From Flavobacteriia bacterium (GTDB lineage Bacteria; Bacteroidota; Bacteroidia; Flavobacteriales; Flavobacteriaceae), in NCBI GenBank assembly GCA_003973375.1, contig QNYL01000135.1, positions 1 through 12,013 on the forward strand: 12,013 nt of DNA. Direction: 5' to 3'. How positions within the stretch are numbered: position 1 is the first letter of the stretch; each line of letters starts with the position of its first letter. The notes below the pieces were generated by a model. The model made no database searches. It saw only the letters and a program-made list of their open reading frames with translations, and was not told where the DNA came from. A program made the translations under genes and the position numbers. Positions 4,188-12,013 of this stretch are shown in pieces.

Positions 4188-6041
4188 TTACTCCACCGTA
4201 ACAGACTTAGCCAGGTTTCTTGGCTGATCCACATTACAACCTCTCATCACCGCAATATAATACGATAAAAGCTGTAACGGAATGGTGGTTAGTAAAGGAG
4301 ATAAAGCTTCTTCTGTTTCCGGAATCTCGATCACATGATCGGCCATTTCCTTAACGGTAACATCCCCTTCGGTTACAATGGCAATAATCTTTCCGCTTCG
4401 GGATTTAATCTCCTGTATATTGCTCACAATCTTATCGTAATGCCCCTTATTGGTTGCAATTACAATTACCGGCATCCTGTCGTCAATCAGGGCAATAGGA
4501 CCGTGCTTCATCTCTGCAGCCGGATAACCTTCTGCGTGGATGTATGAGATCTCTTTTAATTTTAAGGCTCCTTCCAAAGCTACCGGGAAATTATAGCCTC
4601 TTCCCAGATACAAACAATTGGTCGACAACAAATATCTTTGAGCTATTTCTTTAACATGCATATCCACTTTTAACAACTGGGCCACCTTTTGCGGGATCAG
4701 TTCCATCTCCTGTAAATACAACCTGAAATCGGCACTGGTAATCGTTCCTTTTGCTCTTGCCAGCCTTAAGGCCATCAATGTAAGTACGGTAATCTGTGTA
4801 GTAAAGGCTTTGGTTGAAGCTACACCAATTTCCGGCCCGGCATGTGTATAAACCCCTGAATCATTGATTCTTGCAATAGACGAGCCTACCACATTACATA
4901 CACCAAAAACAAATGCCCCTTTCGATTTAGCCATTTTAATCGCTGCCAGTGTATCGGCAGTTTCTCCCGACTGGGAAATGGCAATTACAATATCTTTTTC
5001 GGTTATTACCGGATCACGGTAGCGGAATTCTGAAGCATACTCCACCTCAACCGGAATCCTTGCAAATTCTTCAAATGTGTATTCGGCAACCAGACCGGCA
5101 TGCCAGGAAGTTCCACAGGCCACAATGATGATTCGCTCGGCATTGAGAAATCTTTTCATGTTATTTTCCAATCCTGATATCTTGATAATACCCTGCTCCG
5201 GCAAAAGTCTTCCTCTGATCGTATCCGTTATCGCTTCAGGCTGTTCATGGATTTCTTTTAGCATAAAATGCTCATAGCCTCCTTTTTCAATCTGATCCAG
5301 GCTGAGTTGCAGTTGCTGAATGTTCGGATCTACTTCCTCATCATCCTGAATTTTATGAATTTTAACTTCCCGTCCTTTTTTAATGATTGCCATTTCACCA
5401 TCTTCCAGATAAATAGCATCCTTGGTATATTCAATAAAAGGAGAAGCATCTGAGGCTATAAAGAATTCGTTGTAATCCTTTCCTATTCCTATCGCGATCG
5501 GACTGCCCAGTTTAGCCACCACCATTTCATCCGGTTTTTCACTATCGAAAACCACAATAGCATAAGCGCCTACTACCTGATTTAAAGCTATTTGAACTGC
5601 CTCACCAAGTTTTACATCTTCCTGAATTTTTATTTCTTCTATCAGATTGACCAACACTTCTGTATCGGTATCCGACTTGAAAGTATATCCGCGATCTTTT
5701 AGTTCCTTTCTAAGGGAAGCATAATTTTCAATAATTCCGTTATGAACAATTGCAAGATTACCCGATTGTGAAAGATGCGGGTGAGAATTCAGATCGTTGG
5801 GAATACCATGGGTTGCCCAACGTGTATGGCCAATACCTATAACAGACTGGCCGGAAATATTTTCCCGAACTATTTCTTCTAAAACACTTACTTTTCCTTT
5901 TACTTTGGAGAGATTGATACTGTTTCCGTCATAAAGCATTACTCCGGCACTGTCGTAGCCGCGATATTCCAAACGCTTTAATCCGTTTATGATTATAGGG
6001 TATGCATCCCTATAACCAATATAACCGGTTATTCCGCACAT
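4188..6041 (-). CDS. glmS: Glutamine-fructose-6-phosphate aminotransferase (isomerizing)
   Basis: GlmS converts fructose 6-phosphate and glutamine to glucosamine 6-phosphate, the first step to UDP-GlcNAc for peptidoglycan and LPS. At 617 aa it is typical. The N-terminal class II glutaminase domain starts MCGITGYIG (Cys2 becomes the N-terminal nucleophile) and includes LEYRGYDSAG (24-33), HTRWATHG (72-79) and NGIIENY (101-107). Two SIS sugar-phosphate domains follow, with ACGTSWHAG (308-316) and AISQSGETADT (354-364), then the LEGALKLKEISYIHAEGYPAAEMKHGP region. The protein ends with the conserved NLAKSVTVE. It lies 59 bases after the DUF4270 gene on the same strand and has its own promoter-like element. 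The leader is far too short for a glmS ribozyme. Confidence 0.98.
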   Translation of the reverse strand: MCGITGYIGYRDAYPIIINGLKRLEYRGYDSAGVMLYDGNSINLSKVKGKVSVLEEIVRENISGQSVIGIGHTRWATHGIPNDLNSHPHLSQSGNLAIVHNGIIENYASLRKELKDRGYTFKSDTDTEVLVNLIEEIKIQEDVKLGEAVQIALNQVVGAYAIVVFDSEKPDEMVVAKLGSPIAIGIGKDYNEFFIASDASPFIEYTKDAIYLEDGEMAIIKKGREVKIHKIQDDEEVDPNIQQLQLSLDQIEKGGYEHFMLKEIHEQPEAITDTIRGRLLPEQGIIKISGLENNMKRFLNAERIIIVACGTSWHAGLVAEYTFEEFARIPVEVEYASEFRYRDPVITEKDIVIAISQSGETADTLAAIKMAKSKGAFVFGVCNVVGSSIARINDSGVYTHAGPEIGVASTKAFTTQITVLTLMALRLARAKGTITSADFRLYLQEMELIPQKVAQLLKVDMHVKEIAQRYLLSTNCLYLGRGYNFPVALEGALKLKEISYIHAEGYPAAEMKHGPIALIDDRMPVIVIATNKGHYDKIVSNIQEIKSRSGKIIAIVTEGDVTVKEMADHVIEIPETEEALSPLLTTIPLQLLSYYIAVMRGCNVDQPRNLAKSVTVE

Positions 6042-6059
6042 AATTTATTTGAGTTTGAG

Positions 6060-6080
6060 TTTGTTTCTGAAACAAATATA
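6060..6080 (-). promoter_or_regulatory. glmS promoter with an overlapping perfect palindrome
   Basis: The minus strand reads TATATTTG (6080-6073), a full match to TAnnTTTG, 31 bases before the glmS ATG. A perfect 17-base inverted repeat, TTTGTTTC-A-GAAACAAA on the minus strand (6076-6060), begins in the last four bases of the -7 element and covers the likely start site. It is followed by short CAAACT repeats. No TTG was seen at -33. The palindrome could be an operator or a leader hairpin, which is inference. Confidence 0.5.
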
Positions 6081-6100
6081 ATTAATATGTACCTATAACG

Positions 6101-7714
6101 CTATTTTGAATAAAATATTTGAAGTTTTAAACGCTTGCTATCTGACTGTGGAAGATTTCCGTGAAGAATAACACCTTTTGGTATATAACTGTAATCTTTT
6201 ACAATTGAATCATGCTCTTCAAAATTTGGGGTGTCTGTGGGATTAAACGATTTTAAAACCAGTGGTTCAGGCCCTCTGTCGGGATCGTTCAACAGTTTTG
6301 AAATGTACGTTGTAATTCTGAATTTATAATAATCCGGATCACCGTTATCATCATATACCAATCTGCCATCAAACACATCAAAACCATTGGCTTGCAAATC
6401 TTCAAGTATGGTATTGGAATTTTTTTTATATAAAAACAACTTATTTGGTGCTTTGCCTTTTTGCAGGGTTTTATCTACTTTAAGGATCAGATTTGCCTCA
6501 TTGATCAGATAGTTCTTATCACGCAATTCCTGAAGACTTTGAGGAGTAAACAAATTGATTATTGCATTTGAACCTGCAGCTCCCTGAATATAAAGTTCTT
6601 TTTCACCATTATTTGTATCAGGATTCGTTATTGCATTTTCTGCCGGTGTTCCGGAATAATCCCTTGTATAATTGGCTGCACTGGTGCCTCCGGCATTAAA
6701 ATTTATCGATTTTTTGGTATGAACAGTAACTCCATCTTCCCCGGTAATTCCATCACCGTCAAGATCTTCACCATCTGCTTCATTCTTGATCTCTTCCTGT
6801 GTATAATAAATGGTCATTCGGGTACGAATAGGTGACAAATTCATTAAACTTCCATCCACACCTATGGCTTCTACCACCAAGCCTTTAAAATAATGAACAA
6901 AATTATCATTTGAATCAAAATACGGAGCATTTTGCTGGTCGAGAAAGCGGGTCTTAAAAAACTGCTTATCAAGATAAAATTTCATGGAAGGACTTGAGTT
7001 TTTAGCTTTGATCGTATCAATATCATCTACTGTTGAAGGATCACCATCCAAAAATCTTCTTTCCACATACAATACCGTATCATTTCTGTTGGGTTTAAAA
7101 TCACCAAAATACAATTCAGCTCCTTTCTGGAATTCCTTATCGGAATAATATACCATTCTTTTAGATGGATCCTCAGGATCGAGCATATTTAAAAAAGTTT
7201 CCAGTTCATTTACCTTGATCTGAAAAGAAATATCCTGATTTCCATAGATGGAATCGATAGTAAAACTTGGAACTCTAATTTTATTGCTGTCATCATCCAG
7301 AATAACTTCTCCTGTTTCCGGATCATAGGCGTTTTGGAGAGAATCTTTTGTAGAAAAATAAGGGATATCAAGAACAACAAGATCTATTACAGCATTTTCT
7401 CCAAAATCCGCTCCTGTGGGTGGAAGAATCAACTGAGTAACCATATCGGCTTTTACATATCCAAAATTAGGATTTCTGTTAACCCCAAGTAGTGCCAACG
7501 GACTCGCATTACGATTATTATTATCAACCCTTGAAGCTTCTACATTTACGTTATAGGCAACCACTTCAACAAGCGTATCTCCAACCTTAAATGCACCATT
7601 GTCAATCAGGTTGACACCTATATTTTCAATATCCCTTTCACAAGCTGAGATGGCAAAAAAAAGCAAAAGTAGAATTCCTACATTTTTAATAATGCCTGCT
7701 GAAATTTTTAACAT
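6101..7714 (-). CDS. DUF4270 family outer-membrane-type lipoprotein
   Basis: The 537-aa lipoprotein has a hydrophobic signal (GILLLLFFAISAC) whose lipobox ISAC puts the lipidated Cys at about residue 25. The start of the mature protein, ERDIENIGVNLID, and the mixed beta-rich body with acidic Asp/Gly loops (DGEDLDGDGITGEDG) fit DUF4270, a Bacteroidota family of unknown function usually found near glmS and the short glgA. The recognition is from overall features and neighbourhood. The start is the only ATG before the signal peptide. It is 19 bases downstream of the glgA-like gene, so likely the same transcript. Confidence 0.8.
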   Translation of the reverse strand: MLKISAGIIKNVGILLLLFFAISACERDIENIGVNLIDNGAFKVGDTLVEVVAYNVNVEASRVDNNNRNASPLALLGVNRNPNFGYVKADMVTQLILPPTGADFGENAVIDLVVLDIPYFSTKDSLQNAYDPETGEVILDDDSNKIRVPSFTIDSIYGNQDISFQIKVNELETFLNMLDPEDPSKRMVYYSDKEFQKGAELYFGDFKPNRNDTVLYVERRFLDGDPSTVDDIDTIKAKNSSPSMKFYLDKQFFKTRFLDQQNAPYFDSNDNFVHYFKGLVVEAIGVDGSLMNLSPIRTRMTIYYTQEEIKNEADGEDLDGDGITGEDGVTVHTKKSINFNAGGTSAANYTRDYSGTPAENAITNPDTNNGEKELYIQGAAGSNAIINLFTPQSLQELRDKNYLINEANLILKVDKTLQKGKAPNKLFLYKKNSNTILEDLQANGFDVFDGRLVYDDNGDPDYYKFRITTYISKLLNDPDRGPEPLVLKSFNPTDTPNFEEHDSIVKDYSYIPKGVILHGNLPQSDSKRLKLQIFYSK

Positions 7715-7733
7715 AAAGATCTTCGATTTTTTA

Positions 7734-8546
7734 TTATTGTAATACTTCGTTTAAGTAAAAATTAGAATAAAGTTCGGATAGGTTTTCATTTTGTTCATGG
7801 TCGAGTACCGGAATACTTAAGCTGTCTATTGTGTTTACCAGTTCTTCAGGTAGTTCTTTATTTCCTTTGATAACTGCATCTGAATTCAATATAGCCATCT
7901 TCATCATACAATTCTCACCGGATTCTTTAAGTACCGCAAGCTTTTCCATATCAATATTATCAAAGTTGATCTTTTCAAGAAGGTTCTCTTTATTAACAAA
8001 TTTGTCAAAAGATTCGTTATAAACAGAAGTAACAATCTTACTTTCCGAGAAAAGCGGATCATTTTTATAATAAGACCTGATATATAAAGGTACCAGAGAG
8101 GCTAACCAACCATGTACATGAATAATATCGGGGGCCCATTTTAACTTCTTAACAGTTTCAACAACACCTTTTGCAAAGAAAATAGCTCTTTCGTCATTAT
8201 CTTCAAACAGATTTCCTTCCTCATCTTTTAATACCGCCTTACGCTTAAAATAATCTTCATTATCAATAAAATAAACCTGCATCCTTTCTTTAGGAATAGA
8301 AGCCACTTTAATAATCAGAGGCATATCTAAATCATTGATTATCAAATTCATACCCGATAATCTAATCACCTCATGCAGCTGATGTCTTCTCTCATTGATC
8401 ACTCCAAACCGGGGCATGAACATCCTGATCTGAACTCCCTGGCTGTGCATAGCCTTAGGCAGGTCAAAAGCAATTCTAGAAATATCGTTTTCGGGTAAAT
8501 AGGGTACTAATTCAGAAGAAACATATAGTATTCTCTTATCTTTCAT
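7734..8546 (-). CDS. Short glycogen/starch synthase-like protein (GT5 N-domain only)
   Basis: The 270-aa protein resembles only the N-terminal half of GlgA. It shows the ILYVSSEL start, DIIHVHGWLASLVPLYI (compare GlgA DIVHAHDWHT...) and a KIVTSVYNESF strand matching the GlgA TIHN region. The ADP-glucose-binding K-x-G-G loop that normally follows SSE is replaced by VPYLPENDISR, and the C-terminal Rossmann domain with its E-x7-E catalytic region is absent. Full GlgA is about 480 aa. It is therefore doubtful as a working glycogen synthase, although, from memory, such short forms recur in Flavobacteriaceae. I chose the ATG at 8546-8544 (MKDKRILYVSSE). An open frame extends to 8732, but it would run through the promoter and into panC. 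Confidence 0.75.
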   Translation of the reverse strand: MKDKRILYVSSELVPYLPENDISRIAFDLPKAMHSQGVQIRMFMPRFGVINERRHQLHEVIRLSGMNLIINDLDMPLIIKVASIPKERMQVYFIDNEDYFKRKAVLKDEEGNLFEDNDERAIFFAKGVVETVKKLKWAPDIIHVHGWLASLVPLYIRSYYKNDPLFSESKIVTSVYNESFDKFVNKENLLEKINFDNIDMEKLAVLKESGENCMMKMAILNSDAVIKGNKELPEELVNTIDSLSIPVLDHEQNENLSELYSNFYLNEVLQ

Positions 8547-8560
8547 CAACCTTTCATTTT

Positions 8561-8578
8561 GTAATTGTGCAAAATTAC
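8561..8578. promoter_or_regulatory. Overlapping divergent promoters of glgA-like gene and panC
   Basis: The near-palindrome GTAATTGTGCAAAATTAC pairs at 8 of 9 positions. On the minus strand it holds TAATTTTG (8577-8570), a full match to TAnnTTTG, for the glgA-like gene. On the plus strand it holds TAATTGTG (8562-8569), one mismatch, for panC. The two -7 elements are back to back, so polymerases could hardly bind both at once. No clear -33 TTG was found for the minus promoter. Confidence 0.5.
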
Positions 8579-8646
8579 GAAAAATATATGTAATTTCCGG
8601 CCTTAAATCAAAGTTCAAAGGCTTATTAACATTTTTTAACGTAACT

Positions 8647-9489
8647 ATGATAGTTTTCAAAGAGGTAGAAACTCTAACCAAATATATATCAAAAATAGAC
8701 AAAACCCATACGATTGGTTTTGTTCCAACCATGGGCGCCCTGCATAAAGGTCACCTTTCACTGATCAAAAGAGCAAATGATGAAAATGACTTTACCGTAG
8801 TGAGTATATTTGTAAATCCTACACAATTTGACAAAGCTGAAGATCTAAATAAATATCCGAGAACGCTGAATACCGACCTTGATTTGCTTGAAAAAGTAGA
8901 TTGTAACATCGTTTTTGTGCCTTCCGTTCAAGAGGTTTACCCGGTAAATGCAACTTCTGAGATATTTAATTTTGCCGGACTCGACAAATATATGGAAGGC
9001 CTTTTCAGGGAAGGACATTTTGACGGAGTAGGGACCGTTGTTAAACGATTACTCGAAATAGTAAAGCCGGATAATGCCTATTTTGGCGAAAAGGATTACC
9101 AGCAGCTTCTTATCATTAAAAAAATGGTGGAAACAGAAAAACTGCCTGTTAACATTATCGGATGTGATATATACAGAGAACCTGACGGACTCGCCATGAG
9201 TTCAAGAAATATAAGACTTTCAAAGGAACAACGCAAAGAAGCTCCGCAGATTTTTAAAACACTTAACGAGGCAAAAGAAATGTTTAAAAACAGTAGTATT
9301 TCTGAGGTTAAAGCTTATGTTGAGCAGGTCTTTCAAAAAAACAAATTACTCGAACTGGAATATTTTGAAATTGCTGACGCCTCAAGCCTAAAGCCCGTCA
9401 CTACAAAGAAACCAGGAGAAAAATACCGTGGGTTTATTGCTGTTTTTGCCGGAAAAATCAGGCTTATTGATAACATTGCTCTGAATTAA
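8647..9489 (+). CDS. panC: Pantothenate synthetase (pantoate-beta-alanine ligase)
   Basis: PanC joins pantoate and beta-alanine with ATP to give pantothenate, the coenzyme A precursor. At 280 aa it is standard. It shows the nucleotidyltransferase motif PTMGALHKGH (27-36, H33 and H36), FVNPTQF (55-61), FREGHFDGVGTVV (120-132), FGEKDYQQ (146-153) and REPDGLAMSSRN (177-188), the last two contributing substrate and ATP contacts. The start ATG is preceded by no clear SD. panD follows after 34 bases, so the beta-alanine supplier and user are encoded together. Confidence 0.97.
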   Translation: MIVFKEVETLTKYISKIDKTHTIGFVPTMGALHKGHLSLIKRANDENDFTVVSIFVNPTQFDKAEDLNKYPRTLNTDLDLLEKVDCNIVFVPSVQEVYPVNATSEIFNFAGLDKYMEGLFREGHFDGVGTVVKRLLEIVKPDNAYFGEKDYQQLLIIKKMVETEKLPVNIIGCDIYREPDGLAMSSRNIRLSKEQRKEAPQIFKTLNEAKEMFKNSSISEVKAYVEQVFQKNKLLELEYFEIADASSLKPVTTKKPGEKYRGFIAVFAGKIRLIDNIALN

Positions 9490-9523
9490 GTATCTTTACA
9501 GCCTAAAATGATCTTTAGAAAAA

Positions 9524-9874
9524 ATGTTTGTTGAAGTTGTAAAATCAAAAATACACCGGGTTAGCATTACCGGTTCTGAGTTGAATTATGTGGGAAGTAT
9601 TACCATTGACGAGGATCTGATGGATGCTGCAAATTTAATTGAAGGTGAAAAAGTTCATATTGTTAATGTAAACAATGGTGAACGGCTGGTTACTTATGCA
9701 ATCAAAGGTGAAAGGAAAAAAGGAGAGATCATCCTAAACGGCCCGGCTGCCCGGAAAGTGGCCAAAGGAGACATCATAATTATCATTTCCTATGCCATGA
9801 TAGATTTTGAAGAAGCCAAAAAATTCAGGCCTTCAATCGTTTTTCCAAACGAAAAAGATAATTCACTTACCTGA
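9524..9874 (+). CDS. panD: Aspartate 1-decarboxylase precursor
   Basis: PanD makes beta-alanine from aspartate for pantothenate synthesis. The 116-aa proenzyme cleaves itself between G24 and S25 (YVGSIT) and turns S25 into the pyruvoyl cofactor. Conserved residues are at the family positions: K9, H11, Y22, R54, T57 and Y58, plus the LNGPAARK segment. Length is normal with a short extra C-terminal tail (after about residue 105). The gene lies in an operon after panC, and the next gene starts five bases after its stop. Confidence 0.97.
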   Translation: MFVEVVKSKIHRVSITGSELNYVGSITIDEDLMDAANLIEGEKVHIVNVNNGERLVTYAIKGERKKGEIILNGPAARKVAKGDIIIIISYAMIDFEEAKKFRPSIVFPNEKDNSLT

Positions 9875-9879
9875 TCCCC

Positions 9880-10851
9880 TTGAATAAAAAAACAAAAAAA
9901 ATCATCTTTACCTTAGTCCCTATTTCTTTGGGACTGCTTTTGATCTGGTATTCGGTTTCCAAACTCACTCCTGAAGATATCAAAGCGATCAAGAACTCAT
10001 TCCGCACAGCGAATTACTGGTGGGTAATGCTCTCTTTGCTTTTTGGTATTTTAAGTCATTTTTCCAGGGCATACCGCTGGAATTATATGCTGGAACCAAT
10101 GGGGTATAAACCTAAATTTCCCAATACCATTATGGCCGTGCTGGTAGGATATCTGGTAAATCTGATCGTGCCACGGGCTGGTGAGATCGCAAGGGCTACA
10201 GCCATTTCAAAATATGAGAATATCCCTATAGAAAAGGCCATTGGAACCATAGTTTCTGAAAGAATCGCCGATGTGATCATGTTACTCGGAATTATCGCTA
10301 CGGCTTTTTTTCTGCAAACTGAACTCTTAACAAGATATCTGTTTAAAAATGATGAGAACAGCAGTAGTTATTCTTATTATATTATGGGAGGCCTGATTGT
10401 TCTGGGTGTCATTTTTTATATGATCATACAAAAATCAAGCAATCCTTTTATTGTAAAGATCCGTGAGTTTATCAACGGACTCATCCAGGGAGTGATGAGT
10501 ATCTTCAAGATGAAGAAAAAATGGGCCTTTATTTTCCATACATTTTTTATCTGGCTGATGTACGTTTTGATGTTCTATGTTGTAACTTTTGCCTTGCCGG
10601 AGACCTCTAACCTGCCTTTTGGGGCGATTATTGTTGGTTTTGTGGTGGGTGGTTTAAGTATGGCTCTTACCAATGGCGGACTCGGAACCTATCCGGTATT
10701 TGTTGCCAGTGCAATAACCCTTTATAATGTTCCGGAAAATCCGGCTCTGGCCTTTGGATGGATCATGTGGACCGCTCAAACACTGATGGTACTGTTCTTT
10801 GGCGGATTGTCATTTATCATTCTGCCGCTTTACAATAAAGATAAAGTATAG
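9880..10851 (+). CDS. LPG synthase transmembrane / flippase-like membrane protein (UPF0104)
   Basis: The 323-aa integral inner-membrane protein has about eight hydrophobic segments (roughly residues 9-27, 45-65, 84-100, 128-148, 165-182, 214-236, 246-272 and 283-312). The HFSRAYRWNYML segment after the second helix, VGYLVNLIVPRAGEIARA and the late NGGLGTYPVF motif are characteristic of the lysylphosphatidylglycerol synthase TM domain family (AglD/UPF0104). It lacks the cytosolic aminoacyl-transferase domain of MprF, so aminoacylation of lipids is unlikely; lipid transport is a guess. The start is TTG (9880-9882), as the next ATG lies after the first helix. Five-base spacing to panD suggests translational coupling. 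Confidence 0.85.
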   Translation: MNKKTKKIIFTLVPISLGLLLIWYSVSKLTPEDIKAIKNSFRTANYWWVMLSLLFGILSHFSRAYRWNYMLEPMGYKPKFPNTIMAVLVGYLVNLIVPRAGEIARATAISKYENIPIEKAIGTIVSERIADVIMLLGIIATAFFLQTELLTRYLFKNDENSSSYSYYIMGGLIVLGVIFYMIIQKSSNPFIVKIREFINGLIQGVMSIFKMKKKWAFIFHTFFIWLMYVLMFYVVTFALPETSNLPFGAIIVGFVVGGLSMALTNGGLGTYPVFVASAITLYNVPENPALAFGWIMWTAQTLMVLFFGGLSFIILPLYNKDKV

Positions 10852-10854
10852 ATC

Positions 10855-11760
10855 ATGCACAAATTTTACAGCAACGGAAAACTATTGCTTACCGCAGAAT
10901 ATGTAGTACTCGACGGTGCAAAAGCATTGGCTTTACCTGTAAAATTCGGACAAGAACTCAGGGTAGAAAAAATACAAGATCCTGTATTGAAATGGAGGAG
11001 TTATAAGAAAAACGGTAAGATCTGGTTTTCTTGTAATTTTAAGTTAAAAGACCTCTCTTTTACTGAAGAAACCGATCAGTTAACAGCTTTGACACTGCAA
11101 AATATATTAAAAGAAACCCGTGTTCTGAACCCCGGCTTTTTACATCCTACTCAGGGATCTCTTGTGGAAACTTTCTTAAATTTCCCACGTGACTGGGGGC
11201 TTGGTACTTCCTCAACCCTGATCAACAATATTGCGCAATGGGCCCGGGTAAATCCTTATACTTTATTATACAAAAGCTTTGGCGGAAGTGGTTATGACAT
11301 TGCCTGTGCACAACACGATTTTCCCATCCTTTTTCAGAAAAAAGAAGAGGAACCCCTTGTTGAAGAAGTGAATTTTAATCCGGATTTTAAAGATCAGTTG
11401 TTCTTTGTGTTTCTGAACAAAAAACAGATCAGCAGTAAAGAGATCAAAAAATACAAAGCTGAAAAAAAAGATCTGAGACCGGTAGTGGAGAAAATTGATA
11501 TCCTCACAGAGGAAATGATCACTTGTAAAAAACTAAACGATTTTGAAAAGATCCTCGCAACGCACGAAGAAATCATAGCTTCAGTGATCAAAAGAGAACC
11601 GGTTCAAAAAAAGCTTTTCCCCGATTATTTCGGCCAGACCAAAAGTCTGGGAGCCTGGGGAGGCGATTTTATTCTGGCAACAGGAAATGAGGATACCCCG
11701 GAATATTTTATTAAAAAAGGATATCCCACCCTCCTGCCCTATAAAAAAATGATCCTTTGA
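10855..11760 (+). CDS. GYDIA family GHMP kinase
   Basis: The 301-aa GHMP-superfamily small-molecule kinase has N-terminal YSNGKLLLTAEYVVLDGAKALALP (5-28, substrate-side motif), the glycine/serine-rich ATP loop GLGTSST (115-121), and the motif GSGYDIA (144-150) that names the family. A C-terminal SLGAWGGDFILA segment (about 269-280) corresponds to GHMP motif 3. GYDIA proteins are a Bacteroidota group thought to act like mevalonate or phosphomevalonate kinases in isoprenoid synthesis; the substrate is not shown by sequence alone. It starts three bases after the stop of the membrane protein gene and its stop overlaps the start of the next gene, so all belong to one operon. Confidence 0.85.
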   Translation: MHKFYSNGKLLLTAEYVVLDGAKALALPVKFGQELRVEKIQDPVLKWRSYKKNGKIWFSCNFKLKDLSFTEETDQLTALTLQNILKETRVLNPGFLHPTQGSLVETFLNFPRDWGLGTSSTLINNIAQWARVNPYTLLYKSFGGSGYDIACAQHDFPILFQKKEEEPLVEEVNFNPDFKDQLFFVFLNKKQISSKEIKKYKAEKKDLRPVVEKIDILTEEMITCKKLNDFEKILATHEEIIASVIKREPVQKKLFPDYFGQTKSLGAWGGDFILATGNEDTPEYFIKKGYPTLLPYKKMIL

Positions 11761-12013
11761 AACAGCAGGTAGTCATCATCGGCGGAGGCCCTGCCGGATT
11801 TTTTACAGCGATCACTATGGCTGAAAGAAATCCTGATCTGCAGATCATCCTTCTTGAAAAAAGCGATAAGGTACTTCAAAAAGTAAAGGTTTCCGGTGGA
11901 GGCCGTTGTAATGTTACCCATGCCTGTTTTACCCCTCAGGAACTGGTTGAATTTTACCCGCGCGGAAAGAAAGAATTACTCGGACCTTTTCACACATTTA
12001 TGACCGGAGATAC
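11757..12013 (+). CDS. NAD(P)/FAD-dependent oxidoreductase, BaiN/HI0933 family (5' part)
   Basis: The first 85 codons of a flavoprotein are visible, cut by the right edge. The protein starts MKQQVVIIGGGPAGF with the Rossmann FAD-binding GGGPAG (9-14). The acidic E34 (LLEKS) for the FAD ribose comes next, then VSGGGRCNVTH (45-55), a hallmark of HI0933-like/BaiN proteins. I place the start at TTG (11757-11759), which overlaps the GHMP kinase stop codon (TTGA arrangement); the next ATG (codon 21) would lose the FAD loop. The reaction is unknown; members reduce diverse substrates. Confidence 0.85.
   Translation, partial: MKQQVVIIGGGPAGFFTAITMAERNPDLQIILLEKSDKVLQKVKVSGGGRCNVTHACFTPQELVEFYPRGKKELLGPFHTFMTGD

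Noticed and set aside
6042..6100. glmS ribozyme in the leader
   Set aside because: Only 59 bases separate the genes and none of the ribozyme's conserved core is visible.
7734..8732. A longer 332-aa glgA-like protein
   Set aside because: The extra N-terminus overlaps the panC start on the other strand and runs through the promoter palindrome. The MKDKRILYVSSE start at 8546 fits the GlgA family N-terminus.

Overview
The window looks like a chromosomal segment from a member of the Bacteroidota, most likely Flavobacteriaceae. The evidence is AT-rich DNA, promoters of the TAnnTTTG type upstream of several genes, few visible Shine-Dalgarno sequences, a DUF4270 lipoprotein, a GYDIA-type GHMP kinase and the gene neighbourhood glmS - DUF4270 - short glgA / panC - panD. 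Most of the window is core housekeeping sequence in good condition. The unusual part is the first ~660 bases.

Region 1 (1-661, minus strand) is a tRNA-Leu locus invaded by small GIY-YIG endonuclease genes. Reading along the minus strand it holds: a GIY-YIG-like gene remnant (661-533); a tRNA-Leu-like gene that has lost its anticodon (532-460); a terminator (453-432); an intact 82-aa GIY-YIG gene (406-158); a second tRNA-Leu-like sequence (190-110) whose 5' half is also the 3' end of the GIY-YIG gene; a second copy of the terminator (103-82); and the start of another, so far identical GIY-YIG gene (56-1) leaving the window. Bases 1-149 and 351-499 are identical, a tandem repeat with a 350-bp period. 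I see this as the most likely undescribed system here: a minimal GIY-YIG / tRNA-fragment element that expands in tandem at a tRNA gene.

Region 2 (758-4180, plus strand) carries prs (PRPP synthetase), rplY/ctc (ribosomal protein L25) and pth (peptidyl-tRNA hydrolase), a grouping that recurs in bacteria. Here a secreted HExxH putative zinc peptidase sits between rplY and pth behind its own terminator and promoter.

Region 3 (4188-8577, minus strand) reads short glgA-like gene, DUF4270 lipoprotein, glmS. glmS also appears to have its own promoter. Two terminator hairpins lie in the convergent gap between pth and glmS.

Region 4 (8561-12013, plus strand) is a tight operon: panC, panD, an eight-or-so-span LPG-synthase/flippase-like membrane protein, a GYDIA GHMP kinase and the start of a BaiN/HI0933-type flavoprotein. 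It diverges from glgA through an 18-bp near-palindrome in which the two -7 promoter elements overlap. Two of its genes appear to begin with TTG directly at the preceding stop codon.

No CRISPR array, insertion sequence, rRNA or classical riboswitch was seen.
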